Part shown: piece after piece, positions 41,491 to 50,815 of the stretch | Numbering within the stretch: the first letter of the stretch is position 1 | Layout of the letters: each line of letters begins with the position of its first letter | Source: Sciurus carolinensis | Lineage: Eukaryota > Chordata > Mammalia > Rodentia > Sciuridae | Direction of reading: 5' to 3' | Assembly (NCBI RefSeq): GCF_902686445.1 | Contig: NC_062232.1 | Coordinates: forward strand, 33,374,454-33,438,453 | Length of the DNA stretch: 64,000 nt | Program-made: the position numbers and the translations under genes | Notes under the pieces: model-generated | The model's database searches: none | Told to the model about the DNA's origin: nothing | The model's input: the letters and a program-made list of their open reading frames with translations, nothing else

Positions 41491-41764
41491 GGTCTCTGGG
41501 GAGCTGGCCCGTGGGCGGTCCCTCTTGTTTCTTCTTCAGTGTTTTTGCTCATTTCATTTATAGCATTTGTTTTACTTCCTCTGCCTTCCAGGAGCTTTGC
41601 GCTCTGGTTCGAGGAGACGAGAGACTCTCCTGAGGGTTTGGAAAGGGTGTTTCTTGAACAGGGCCTGATATTTTGGGTGCTCATGGCCAACCTGAACCTT
41701 ATCCCCAAACAGACACATCATTCATATTGATGGACTGGAGCATTCTGGAAAAAGAGAAAAGGGT

Positions 41765-41865
41765 AATCTCTCCCTTCATTCATTCATTAAATCTTTATTG
41801 AGCATTTATTTTATTTGGGCTCTTTTCTAGACTGTAGTGAACAAGCCAGGTAGAATCTTTGCGAT
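41765..41865 (-). mobile_element. MIR/L2-like fragment, antisense (weak)
   Basis: TTCATTCATTCATTAAATCTTTATTGAGCATTTATT and TTTTCTAGACTGTAGTGAACAAG is the usual antisense tail of MIR or L2. Confidence 0.5.
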
Positions 41866-41938
41866 CACAGCTTTTATGTTTCCTGGTTCCCTGGTAAACA
41901 TCTGGAGGCGGGTAACCAAGTGACCAGGTAACCTAGTA

Positions 41939-42370
41939 CAGATGCTCCTTGACTTCCAAGGTAAACCTATCCTAAGTTGAAAATACCGTAGGCTGAAAGT
42001 AGATTTGTTACACCTAAGCTATCACACACCTGAGCTTAGTCTTGCCTGCTTAAACGTGCTCAGAACTCTTATTACAATGGGGAGAAACCATCTAAGACAA
42101 AGCTTATTTTATAATGATGTGCTGAATATCTCATGTAATTTATTGAATACCTGTCTCCAAAGAACACTGGCAATAGCACATTGTGGAGTGTTGATTTTTG
42201 TGACTGAGGCTGACTGAGAGCTGTGATCGCTGTCACTGCCCAGCATCGCCCGAGAGGATGGGACCACACAACATTAAGATCCAAATTCAACATTGCAAGT
42301 ATAGTTTCTCTGAAGGCGTACAGCTTGCTCAGCATCAAAAAAAGAATCGCACAAAGTCAGGGACTATCTG
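41939..42370. mobile_element. Tc1/mariner (Tigger-like) MITE, full length with TA duplication
   Basis: Terminal inverted repeats CAGATGCTCCTTGACTT at 41939 and the complement of CAAAGTCAGGGACTATCTG ending at 42370 match with few differences. TA dinucleotides flank both ends (41937-41938, 42371-42372). The interior CTAAGTTGAAAATACCGTAGGCTGAAAG and TGAATATCTCATGTAATTTATTGAATAC fits a Tigger-related non-autonomous family. No transposase is present. Confidence 0.82.
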
Positions 42371-42884
42371 TACTTCAATGTCAGACATCTCAAATGGGAT
42401 TTGTGACATAGATATTTGATTCACGTTAATGGAATGGTTGTTGATGAAGGAATGAGGTAAGATTCTGCCATTAGTACCTAAGTTCCATCTGAGAGGTCCA
42501 GTCGTTTGGAAAAAGCTTCCCTGGGTCGCAGGCAGTGTCCCTGGAGAGAACACTAGCCAACTGTGCTTAGTGTGAAATTGCTAGCTGAGGGAAGAATATG
42601 GGTCTTCAAGGGACTGGGGTGGATGTCTGAGCAAAAGTGACTTCAGGGATTTCTAGGATGACATGCAGCCCTTCAGGGACAGCAGAAGGCATTAATTAAG
42701 CAGCTGGGCAAGTGGCCCTGGAGGAAAGTGAACACAACTGAAAATCCACTGTCCCCTGCTCGGTTTCGCTGGTCCTAGAGAGGGGGCTTGCTGAAGGTGC
42801 TGGCAGGGGAAAGAGTTCAGGGGTTTTCTTAGAACCAATCCTGGTTCCCACACTGGACAAACTGCACCTGGAAAAGACCCGGGC
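42371..42884. other. Unassigned sequence
   Basis: No recognised repeat or gene. Confidence 0.3.
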
Positions 42885-43025
42885 CCTGGAGCTGACTCAG
42901 CAAGTTCAAATCCAATTCCATCATCCAGCGCATTTCCTTGGCAAGTCGCTTGGCTGTTCTGTGCCTCACTTTCCCCATTTCTTGAACGAGGTAATGCTGT
43001 TGACTTTGGGGCTGTTCTAAGGATC
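42885..43025 (+). mobile_element. MIR SINE
   Basis: GGAGCTGACTCAGCAAGTTCAAATCC, CCTTGGCAAGTCGCTTGGCTGTTCTGTGCCTCACTTTCCCCATTTC follows MIR sense order. Confidence 0.75.
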
Positions 43026-43065
43026 ATCTAGGCTCAAGTGGTGTTAAAGGAAAAAAAATCAATGA

Positions 43066-43222
43066 TTCTTTTTTGGGAGGGGGCGGGTACAAGGGATTGA
43101 ACCCAGGGGTGCTTAACCACTGAGCCACATCCCCAGCCCTTTTTATTTTTCATTTTGAGACAGGGTCTCGCTAAATTACCAAGCTGGCCTTGAACTTACG
43201 TGCGCCACCACCGCCGAGCTTC
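43066..43222 (-). mobile_element. B1-ID dimeric SINE with internal deletion, antisense
   Basis: The ID complement is complete, while the 7SL-like half jumps from GACAGGGTCTCGCTAAATTACC to CTTACGTGCGCCACCACC. Flanks TCAATGATTCTT (43059) and TCGATGGTTCTT (43221) are a diverged target-site duplication. Confidence 0.9.
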
Positions 43223-43562
43223 GATGGTTCTTCTTAAAGCATGTTAAGCCAGACGTTACTCAGGTTCATCATGACAGGTACAGGGACCACTGCTGTGGGG
43301 TCTTGCAGCGGAGGAGAGCGAGTGGGCGCGACTCTGAAGACAGCACGCCCAATTGGGAATTCATAGTCAAGGAGCAGGGCTGAGGTCAGTGGACGGAAAA
43401 TTACTAAGAGGAACCTTCAGCGATAAGGAAGATTCTGGCTAAACAACCTAACGGGATTCTTGCTGAAGATAGGCCCGGATGATCAGTCATCACTTGGGGA
43501 ATGGTGGAGGATCAGGAACCCAATTACAGAGGAAGGTGATGGGATAGCAAGGGTGGGGAATT
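43223..43562. other. Unassigned sequence
   Basis: No recognised element. Confidence 0.3.
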
Positions 43563-43598
43563 TGTGTGTGTGTGTGTGTGTGTGTGCGTGTGTGTGTG
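43563..43598. repeat. (TG)n microsatellite
   Basis: TG repeats with one CG interruption, directly before an antisense ID element. Confidence 0.95.
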
Positions 43599-43675
43599 GT
43601 GCTGGAGATTGATTGAACCCTGGGCCTTGGCATGCCGGGCAAGCACTCTGCCATTAAGCTACATCCCCAGCCTCA
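43599..43675 (-). mobile_element. ID SINE, antisense
   Basis: GGTGCTGGAGATTGATTGAACCC, GCATGCCGGGCAAGCACTCTGCC, ATTAAGCTACATCCCCAGCC is a full ID unit. The TG run may be a derived tail. Confidence 0.88.
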
Positions 43676-43754
43676 AGGGTGGGGAGATTCTTATTAGATT
43701 TCACAAACACGGGCACTAATGGGTCCCGGCCTGACTGCAGTTTGTTGTCGCTGT

Positions 43755-43835
43755 CTCCAGACCATCCCCCTACCTGGGAACGCATTAGAAATGCAAATTC
43801 TCAGGACTCTTGAAGGCGAGATCTGTAACAGGGCC
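43755..43835 (+). mobile_element. MER5A-like hAT-Charlie fragment
   Basis: CCCTACCTGGGAACGCATTAGAAATGCAAATTCTCAGG matches the well-known MER5A core. The ends are lost. Confidence 0.7.
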
Positions 43836-44594
43836 TGGAGTTGGAGAAGCACTACTGCTAAGTCAGCTCAGGAGACAGCTGTCTTCTTTGTCCTGCGGAA
43901 GGTGTCCCGGGAGTGGGGCTTGGATCTGCTCTGTGCAGTTCTCACCTGGAGAGCTGTAAAGTCTGGGACGACTAGAAGCCCAGGCGGCCTCCAACATCAG
44001 TGGCTTCCAAGTCCCTGGGGGCAGGATGCAGAGCTTCCCCAGCTCCCCGGGTGGGCGTGGGAAGTCGGCCTCAGCTGACCCTGGAGACTTTGCGGAAGCC
44101 CGGAAGCACGGTGCCAGGGCCCACCCTGGGAAGGGGCTGATTCCATAGGTCTGGGGCACGGCTCAGAACGTGTATTTCTAGAAAGCTCCACGCGGAGTGG
44201 AGAATTAAGCAAGCCATAGCTGCTGTTGAACTTGGCTTGTGCGTGCATTGTTTTCATTACACTCTGTCTGTGTGAGAGGGATGAGGTCTGACATTTGTGG
44301 AGAAGCCAAGGTGTGGCCTGGGCCTCCCTCAGAGAGAGCAAAAAGGATCTCCCTCAGGAAAATAAATCAAGAGGAGTCCCTTGGGTGGCCTGTGGAACCA
44401 CCTCGTGGGTCCCTCACCTTCCGCTTGGTCATGGCTCTGACTCCTTTACCAGTGTTATTTTCTTTTTAGAAGAAAATGTTTGCTTATATGGATTTTATTC
44501 CCCTTCCCCTGGTTTTCAAGCTTTCCTGGTGTGGAGGGGAAGAGGGAGTCAGGAGACAAGCAATCTTTTCTGTGGGGTTTTCAGTTGCTCCAAA
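43836..44594. other. Unassigned unique sequence
   Basis: No repeat or exon is recognised. Overlapping frames of 98-136 residues are treated as chance. Confidence 0.3.
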
Positions 44595-44737
44595 TTCACA
44601 TTCTTTGAACATTTCATTTCTTTCAACAAATATCCACGCCAGTTCTCAGAGGGCAGGGTTTTGTCTATTTTGTTCATTGCTATATGCCCAGGGCCTGGCA
44701 CCTAGTAGGTACTCAATAAATATTTATTCAATGCAGA
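44595..44737 (+). mobile_element. L2 LINE 3' end
   Basis: AGAGGGCAGGGTTTTGTCTATTTTGTTCATTGC, CCCAGGGCCTGGCACCTAGTAGGTACTCAATAAATATTTATTCAATG is the L2/MIR3-type 3' end in sense. Confidence 0.82.
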
Positions 44738-44782
44738 GGTCAGCTGTGGGCTAGTCTCTCTATTGGGCAAGGTAAACAAGCT

Positions 44783-45010
44783 GTATTAGTCAGCTTCACA
44801 TGACTATAAGAAAATACCTGAGGCAATTAACTTATACAAAGGAAAGGTTTATTTGGCTCACAGTTCTGGAGGTTCCAGTCCAAGAATGGGTGGCCCCATT
44901 GCTTTGGGCCTCTGGCGAAGATAGCCCATCTTGGGGGTGGTGCATGGTGAAGCACAGCCCCACATATCAAGCAGTACCCCAGGGGAGAAAGACCCTACAC
45001 CAGCGCTACA
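44783..45010 (-). mobile_element. MaLR-like LTR, 3' part, antisense
   Basis: GTATTAGTCAGCTTCACATGACTATAAG, CCTGAGGCAATTAACTTA, AAAGGTTTATTTGGCTCACAGTTCTGGAGG, GGCCCCATTGCTTTGGGCC matches the 8525-type LTR reversed. The match fades after about 45010. Confidence 0.75.
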
Positions 45011-45434
45011 GTTCCATGAGAGGTGTGGGTACCCCCAGCGGCCTGGGAACTTTTCCCAGGGGCCCATCCCAGGCAATGGGGAGGGGAGGGTCACAAACTC
45101 CCAGGGGAAGTCTGTCTCAGCTGGGGCCCAAAAGACGAGAGGGAGGTAGCAGGGAAGGACAAGCGAAGAATGTTCCAGGCTGATTCTCAGAAACTGTTGG
45201 GATGTGCAATAGACTTGCTGCAGCAGATGCAATAAGACACTCCCAGTATGGATGAAGGTCCTGTTGACCCTCCTTCCCGACTGTCCCCCTTCTCTACTTC
45301 AGTTTAACTACCGTGTGGAATCTGCTGTTCATCTTTTCTGTAGAAGTCATTTTATTTTTGTGACATAGCTACAGATCACTATGTAAAAGGAGGTATTTTC
45401 CTTGTTTGACTTGTAGCATGTGATGGCACCGTGC
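45011..45434. other. Unassigned sequence
   Basis: Possibly degraded LTR remainder at the left, otherwise nothing recognised. Confidence 0.3.
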
Positions 45435-45491
45435 TGAACTCCTTCCAAGGGTGTCTCATTGGAGCCTCAGAATAACCCTATGAGGTAAGTA
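45435..45491 (-). mobile_element. MIR SINE, left piece, antisense
   Basis: CTCATTGGAGCCTCAGAATAACCCTATGAGGTAAGTA is an antisense MIR that continues at 45822 after a DNA-transposon insertion. Confidence 0.75.
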
Positions 45492-45821
45492 CAGTCATCC
45501 CTCGAATCCCCTGGGGATTGGTTCCAGTATATGCCCCCATACCAAAATCCCCGGATGTTCAAGTTCCTTATATAAAATGATGTCACATTTGCATAGAACC
45601 TATACACGTGCTCTTGTGTACTTTAAATCATCTCCAGATGATTTATCATGCCTCATATAATGTAAATGCTATGTAAATTGTTCTTATACTGTATTGTTTA
45701 AGGAATAATGATAAGAAAAAAATCTGTACCTGTTCAGTATAGTCGCAATTGTTTTCTCTGAATATTTTTGAACTGCAGATGGGTGAATCTGCCAATGCGG
45801 AACCGCAGGTAAGGAGGACTG
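45492..45821 (-). mobile_element. MER2-like Tigger MITE, near full length
   Basis: CAGTCATCCCTCGAATCCCC, GGATTGGTTCCAG, TTATATAAAATGATGTCACATTTGCATA, CTTTAAATCATCTCCAGATGATTTAT, AATGCTATGTAAATTGTTCTTATACTGTATTG, GCGGAACCGCAGGTAAGGAGGACTG closely follows MER2 in the reverse of its usual orientation. TA precedes the left end, and the right TA appears mutated. Confidence 0.85.
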
Positions 45822-45875
45822 ACTCTATTATTATTAACCCCACGTTACCGGTGAGAAATTCAAAGTGTAGTCCGT
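45822..45875 (-). mobile_element. MIR SINE, right piece, antisense
   Basis: CTATTATTATTAACCCCACGTTACCGGTGAGAAATTCAAAG continues the MIR after the MER2-like insertion. Confidence 0.75.
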
Positions 45876-46994
45876 GCAAAGCTGGCATCCGGTGGGGCCT
45901 GGTTCCCACCTGGGCCTGGACCTTCCCTCTGCTGTTCCTCTTCAGTGGCTGTGGAGCCCCTAAAGGAAGGGCTTAAAGGATGGAGCTGAAGCACTTTCTC
46001 ATCCTGGGTGGTGTCCTTGGGCAACACAGGGTCCTCGACGGTGGATACTTGGATGGAGTCTGGGGCAGCCCTCGACCTTGGTGGCTGCATCTCTAGTGCT
46101 ACTCTCAGCGGGGTCTTCCAAAGGCCCTTCTGCCACAGGACTAGGAGGACCCCCGCTGACAGAAGACGTGTGGAGCAGGAAGCATACGCCTGGGGAGAGG
46201 TCCTCTGTCTCCAGCTGTGTGACCCGGAGCAAGTCACTTCCAACCTGGACCTCAACTTCCTTATCTGGAAAGCGGGGGCTGTTTTCATGAGTGAAGTTCA
46301 TGTCTAAGGTTCCTTCCAGCTTTAGACGTCTTCTTTTTGCTCTGGGCTGCTGTCGCAATGGGAGGGGACCATGGGGTGAGCTCACAGGGTCTGGAGGTGA
46401 GGGGCTCGTATTGGAAGAGTTCGTAGCCCTGTTGCTACAGTCAGTGAATGCTGCTTCTTCAAAGGGAGACCATTTCCATGGCTTTGGATCTTCATCTGCC
46501 AGGGCAAGTTCAGGCAGGGACTCCATGACGCAGGGCAACCTCAAATTGCTCGTGCACATGTTTTGATGAATCAGTGAAACTTGGCACTTTAATCACAATG
46601 AGAGAACAGTCCCATGAAGAGGGACACCCAGGTGGACAGATGGAGCCTGCAACTGAAGCAGATGAGACCCAGACACTGTAGTGACCGTGCCAGTCAACCT
46701 CAGGGGGGTCTGGAGAGGGTGCCAGGAGGGAGGTCGCCTTCACTATCACATGAACCTTCTCTAGAGTAAAGACACACCCTGTTGGTCCTGTCTCTGCGGA
46801 GAACCCTGACTGGTCCCCCTCCCTTCCTGCCAGAGCTAGGTTGGCTTCAGGATTCGTGCCCAAGGCAGGCAGGGGAGAGGCCTTATGCCCAGTATACCGG
46901 GGGCAGGACTTAAATCCCTGAGTCAAGTGATCTGGGGCTGCCCTCCCTCCACCTTGTCACCTGCTACCTTTGCCCTCCAAATACCCCGTCTCAG
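45876..46994. other. Unassigned sequence with a MIR fragment
   Basis: A MIR-like stretch (GTCTCCAGCTGTGTGACCCGGAGCAAGTCACTTCC, CCTTATCTGGAAAG) lies at about 46205-46295 plus. Minus-strand frames of 186, 142 and 138 residues overlap it in shifting frames. No known protein is recognised, and part of the longest one is antisense MIR. Confidence 0.35.
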
Positions 46995-47365
46995 TCTGCT
47001 CAGGCTGCCAAAACAAAAGACCACGTGCAGTGCCTTGAAAAGCAGACATTTATTTTCTCAAGTTCTAGAGGCTGGAAGTTGAAGATCAAGGTGCCAGCAT
47101 GATCAGGTTCCAGTGACGGTCCACCTCCTGGCTTGTGCACGACATTTCTCATTGTGTCTTCACATGATGGGAAGAGAGACAGCAAGCTCTCAGTGTCTCC
47201 TATTATGAGGACCCTAATAATCCTTTCAAATCACGGCCCACCTTTGTGACCTCATTCGACCTTGATTACTTCTTTATATACCCCATTGCCAAATATGGTG
47301 ACCTTGGGGGTTAGAGATTCAGCATCTGACTTTTGGTGGGTGGGCTGCGAACACAATTCATTCAA
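46995..47365 (-). mobile_element. MLT1-type LTR, near full length, antisense
   Basis: TCTCAGTCTGCTCAGGCTGCCAAAAC, TTTATTTTCTCAAGTTCTAGAGGCTGGAAG, AAGATCAAGGTGCCAGCATG, CATTGTGTCTTCACATGATGG, CCTTGGGGGTTAGAGATTCAGCATCTGA is the antisense MLT1 order to near its 5' end. Confidence 0.87.
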
Positions 47366-47844
47366 ACCAGTTCCGCTCCTCTGGCTAGTGCCCAACGGTG
47401 CTATGTTCCTGGGGAGGGGGGCCGGCCCCCCTAGAGAAAGAGCCTTGGGGGTGAGCCGGGCACTTTGTTCTACAGTAGCTTGCAGATCCCGGTCAGCAGT
47501 CTGTCGCGCATGCCCCTGGGGGCTGACCCCATTGATCGCTCTCCCAGGACAGCTCCCCCAGATCAGCGGGTACATCACGGGTACTGTGAGGCTGGATCAT
47601 TGGGTTTAGGAGGAGACCTAGGACAGGGTTGGTTTTGTCAGGGGACTTGAGGTTCACTTTAACCAAAGGGGGAACACCATTCTGTGTGTGTGCAGGGTGG
47701 GGGGGCTCAGGGACAGAGACAATGGGTGAGTGCATTTGTAGTAACCTGCGTACAGACCTTTAAAAGCACCTTCCAGATGAATCTGGGGTCCAAGGGACAC
47801 TTTTCTTTCTCCACTTTTCTACTCGCTGGCTCAAATTTCTGGAT
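47366..47844. other. Unassigned sequence
   Basis: No recognised repeat or gene. Confidence 0.3.
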
Positions 47845-48035
47845 AGGGTCACTGGATAAAATAAAGGATGCCCAGTTCAATTTGCAATGTCAGAGAAGCA
47901 ATAAATGGTATTTCCAGTATTAGCATGTCCCACACCGTATTTGGGGGTATACTTAGACTAGGAAACTTGTCATTATTTATCTGAAATTCAAATTTAACAG
48001 GCACTCTGTATTTTTATGTGCCACATCTATTTGTG
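47845..48035. mobile_element. Palindromic DNA-transposon-like repeat, full copy
   Basis: Left arm GTCACTGGATAAAATAAAGGATGCCCAGTTCAATTTG and right arm CAAATTTAACAGGCACTCTGTATTTTTATGTGCC are diverged inverted repeats of each other around a centre at about 47935. The same family is at 16223 and 28090. MER53-like is possible. Confidence 0.65.
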
Positions 48036-48402
48036 AAGGATGCTCGGTGACATACCAGGATGCAGATCAGGGAGCGGTAACGGGTAATGAGTCAGCATTG
48101 TGGGTTTGGTAATTAGCAAGGCCCTGGGTGGTGCAGGGACAGCACTGTCTCCCGGAGATCCCTGGGATACATACATTCAAGACGGCTGCTGCCACACCCA
48201 CTATGCCCACTTCAGGGGCTTTCCAAGGGCCTTTGGAAGAGCTTCCCTTGTCTGGCCTCCAGCTGACGGATGGCTTCAGGCTGGTCATTCAGTAACCTCT
48301 GTTGTTCTGGAGCTTTGAAGATAACCCGGAGCACATGATTTGGGGGAAGGGTTAAAACAGTGTCAAAGCTTAGAGTATTTTTGAGACCTCCACTCATTTT
48401 AC
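48036..48402. other. Unassigned sequence
   Basis: No recognised element. Confidence 0.3.
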
Positions 48403-48613
48403 CTTTTTTTTTTTCTTTCATGTTTTGGTTGGAGAGGTACCAGATACTGAATCCAGGAGTGCTTAACCACTGAGCCATATCTCCAGCCCCTTTTATTTTA
48501 TTCTCTTGACACAGGGTCTCACTGAGTTGCTGAGGCTGGTCTCGAACTTGTGATCCTCTTGGTTCAGGCTCCAGAGTTGCTGAGATTACAGGTATGCACC
48601 ACCACGCCTGGCT
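48403..48613 (-). mobile_element. B1-ID dimeric SINE, antisense
   Basis: Full dimer, moderately diverged, from a T-rich tail through AGATACTGAATCCAGGAGTGC to GGTATGCACCACCACGCCTGGC. Confidence 0.92.
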
Positions 48614-48771
48614 CGTGCTACCTTTCAAGCAGACCCATAACAAGGGTGAGTTCAAGGACAAGTCCCCCGTGAACTGAAGGGCATAGGGCCTCCATGGGGT
48701 GGAGTAGAGTTTACGAGGAAGCCTGGGTTCAACTTTGTGCTAGTGAAGTGAGTTTGTTTTCATGTTTTATT

Positions 48772-48951
48772 GTTTTGTGGTTCTGGGGATTGAACCCAGT
48801 GGCCCTCTACCACCAACCCTCACCCCCAGCCCTTTTTATTTTTTATTTTGAGATAAGATCTCATTAAGATGCTGAGGCTGGCCTCAAATTTGCCATCCTC
48901 CTGTCTCAGCCTCCTGCATACTGAGACTACAGGTGTGTGCTACTGTCAGCT
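48772..48951 (-). mobile_element. B1-ID dimeric SINE, antisense, diverged
   Basis: TTCTGGGGATTGAACCCAGTGGCCC, CCCCAGCCC, linker TTTTTATTTTTTATTTTGAG, then the 7SL-like complement ending GTGTGTGCTACTGTCAGC. There is a small deletion in the ID half. Confidence 0.9.
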
Positions 48952-49492
48952 TGGTGAGGTGAGTTGGAATAGTCACTTTGCTTCTCTGAATCTCAGCTTT
49001 CCTTTCTTGGGAAGGGATTATACAAATATCTACCTGGAACCATGGTTTAAGACTTCTGTAGTGATACATGATACATCAGAAAGGCTGGGCATAGTTTCTG
49101 ACCAATGGAATGAAGGCAAGGGGGGCCAGGACTTCAAGGGTTGCAGGTCCTCATCAGGAGCCCTTTCAGGCAATGTGATTCTGTTGGCTCTGATTGCAGG
49201 ATTAAGGTGGGTGCTACGTCAATGGGATTTCCAGAAATAAACCATCTAAGAACATTCCAGAAGCATCTAGATTGCTATGTGCTCACTGATGTACTCATAG
49301 GAGGTTGACTAATGAATAGACAGCTGTTGGGGAACCCAGGCAAAAAGAGGATCTATAAAAGAGAGGGAGAGAAAAAAACCTGCAGGTGAGCTGAAAGAGG
49401 TGAGTGGTATTTGTATGTTTTTTCCCAGTAGAGAAGCAATAGGAAAAAAATTCAGGTGTTCAAGTGCTCTCCTGAACACCTTGAGAATTTAG
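48952..49492. other. Unassigned sequence
   Basis: No recognised element. A 123-residue plus frame at 48869-49240 starts within the SINE and is not supported. Confidence 0.3.
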
Positions 49493-50205
49493 CTGTTGTG
49501 GTCTGCAGAATTCTAAGAGGGCCCTGAGGATTCCCATCCCCCACGCACATGCCCAAACAATCCTCTCTGCTTTTGTTTGCAGGGCTGGGGATCAAACCCA
49601 GGGCCTCACACCTGCTACGCCCCAAGCCTTACACTCACTTCTTGAGTAAGTGACATTTGGGAACATAATGGGATATTACTCTTATGTTACATGGCAGGAG
49701 GAATTTTGCAAGTGTAATTAGGGCCCCTAATCAGTTGACTTTGAGGGAATCAAAGAGATTATCTTGGGTGGGCCCGACCTAATCAGGTGAGGCTTACATG
49801 GAGTGTAAGAGGATCAAGCATCAGTGGGACTGACCATCTGGGGAAGAAAGTAAACAGCCATAGCGTGAACTACCTAGGGAAAGGACCACAAGGTAAGGTC
49901 TTCAGTAGGGTGGTGGTCTCTAGGAGTTGAGAGAGCTCTCTGGTCAACGGTTAGTAGAAAATGGGAACCTCAGTCCCATAAGTATAAGAAACTGAATTCT
50001 GCCAATGACGGGTGAGCCTGGGAGAAGACTCTGAAGACCAGAAACGAAGACAGTGCGCAGGCATTTTGGTGTTAGTTTCAGGAGACTCTGAGCAGAAAAC
50101 CCATTCCTGCCCAGCCTGGACTTTGACCTACAGAAACGAGATAAATGTGTGCTGTTTGAAGCTGCTCCATTGTAGTGCTAGGTTCTGTGGCAGTAGAAAA
50201 GGAAG
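49493..50205 (+). mobile_element. MaLR-type LTR, sense, with ID insertion
   Basis: GTTGTGGTCTGCAGAATTCTAAG, TTACTCTTATGTTACATGGCAGGAGG, TTTTGCAAGTGTAATTAGG, GAGATTATCTTGGGTGGGCCCGACC, GACTTTGACCTACAGAAACGAGATAAATG follows the MLT1-like sense order. The ID unit lies near its 5' end. Confidence 0.65.
49574..49640 (-). mobile_element. ID SINE, partial, antisense
   Basis: GGGCTGGGGATCAAACCCAGGGCC, CACACCTGCTACGCCCCAAGCC. The final A-box part is degraded. Confidence 0.75.
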
Positions 50206-50383
50206 CTAGTCATGGCGGGTTTTGATAGGCTTCTGACGCCCAGGGTCCCGCCAGTGTTTCTGCTCCCTCGCCTCCTATCATTTCCTCCATCGGAATTTCT
50301 CAAAAGCCGTTTACTGAATCTCCATGGCTCCTTCCTCCAAACTCTTCTTTTTTAGATCCTTTCTGTCATCCCGCAGTTACATG
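50206..50383. other. Unassigned sequence
   Basis: No recognised element. Confidence 0.3.
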
Positions 50384-50475
50384 CAGTCACGCGCCTTCCA
50401 GGGGCGTTTTGGTGAACAATGGACCAAATATGCAACTGTGGTCCCACAGATCACAATGGAGCAGAAAAATGCCTG
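50384..50475. mobile_element. Tigger-like MITE, left piece
   Basis: CAGTCACGCGCCTTCCAGGGGCG, GTGAACAATGGACCAAATATGCAACTGTGGTCCCA matches the end of a Tigger-type family. The element is interrupted by a SINE and resumes at 50689. Confidence 0.78.
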
Positions 50476-50660
50476 TTGCTGCCAGGCGCGGTGGCGCACG
50501 CCTGTAATCCCAGCGGTTCGGGAGGCTGAGGCAGGAGGATCGCGAGTTCAAAGTCAGCCTCAGCAACTTAGCAAGAACCTGTCTCTAAATAAAAATATTT
50601 TTTTAAAGGGCTGGGGATGCGGCTCAGTGGTTAAGCACCCCTGGATTCAATCCCTGGTAC

Positions 50661-50688
<28 letters not shown>
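50476..50688 (+). mobile_element. B1-ID dimeric SINE, young, sense
   Basis: GCCAGGCGCGGTGGCGCACGCC, GTAATCCCAGCGGTTCGGGAGGC, CAGCCTCAGCAACTTAGC, linker TCTCTAAATAAAAATA, ID unit GGGCTGGGGATGCGGCTCAG..GTAC and a 28-nt pure poly-A at 50661-50688. Flanking CCTGTTGC at 50468 and 50691 is the target duplication. It has the intact tail and least divergence in the window, so it is probably the youngest copy. Confidence 0.96.
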
Positions 50689-50691
<3 letters not shown>

Positions 50692-50815
50692 TGTTGCCTG
50701 GTGACAGCATAGCCATCTTAGTTTGTATAAGTATGCTATGATGTTTGCACAATGACAAAATTGCCTAACAACACAGTTATGGGAATGTGCTCCCGTCATT
50801 AAGAGGCGCGTGACT
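50689..50815. mobile_element. Tigger-like MITE, right piece
   Basis: GTTTGTATAAGTATGCTATGATGTTTGCACAATGAC, CTAACAACACAGTTATGGGAATGTGCTCCCGTCATTAAGAGGCGCGTGAC completes the element. The outer ends CAGTCACGCGCCT (50384) and the complement of AGGCGCGTGACTA match at 12 of 13 positions. Confidence 0.78.

Noticed and set aside
45860..46926. Minus-strand frames of 186, 142 and 138 residues that look somewhat protein-like
   Set aside because: They shift frame relative to one another, part of the longest is antisense MIR, no domain is recognised and no splice structure is evident. A processed pseudogene of an unfamiliar gene cannot be fully excluded.
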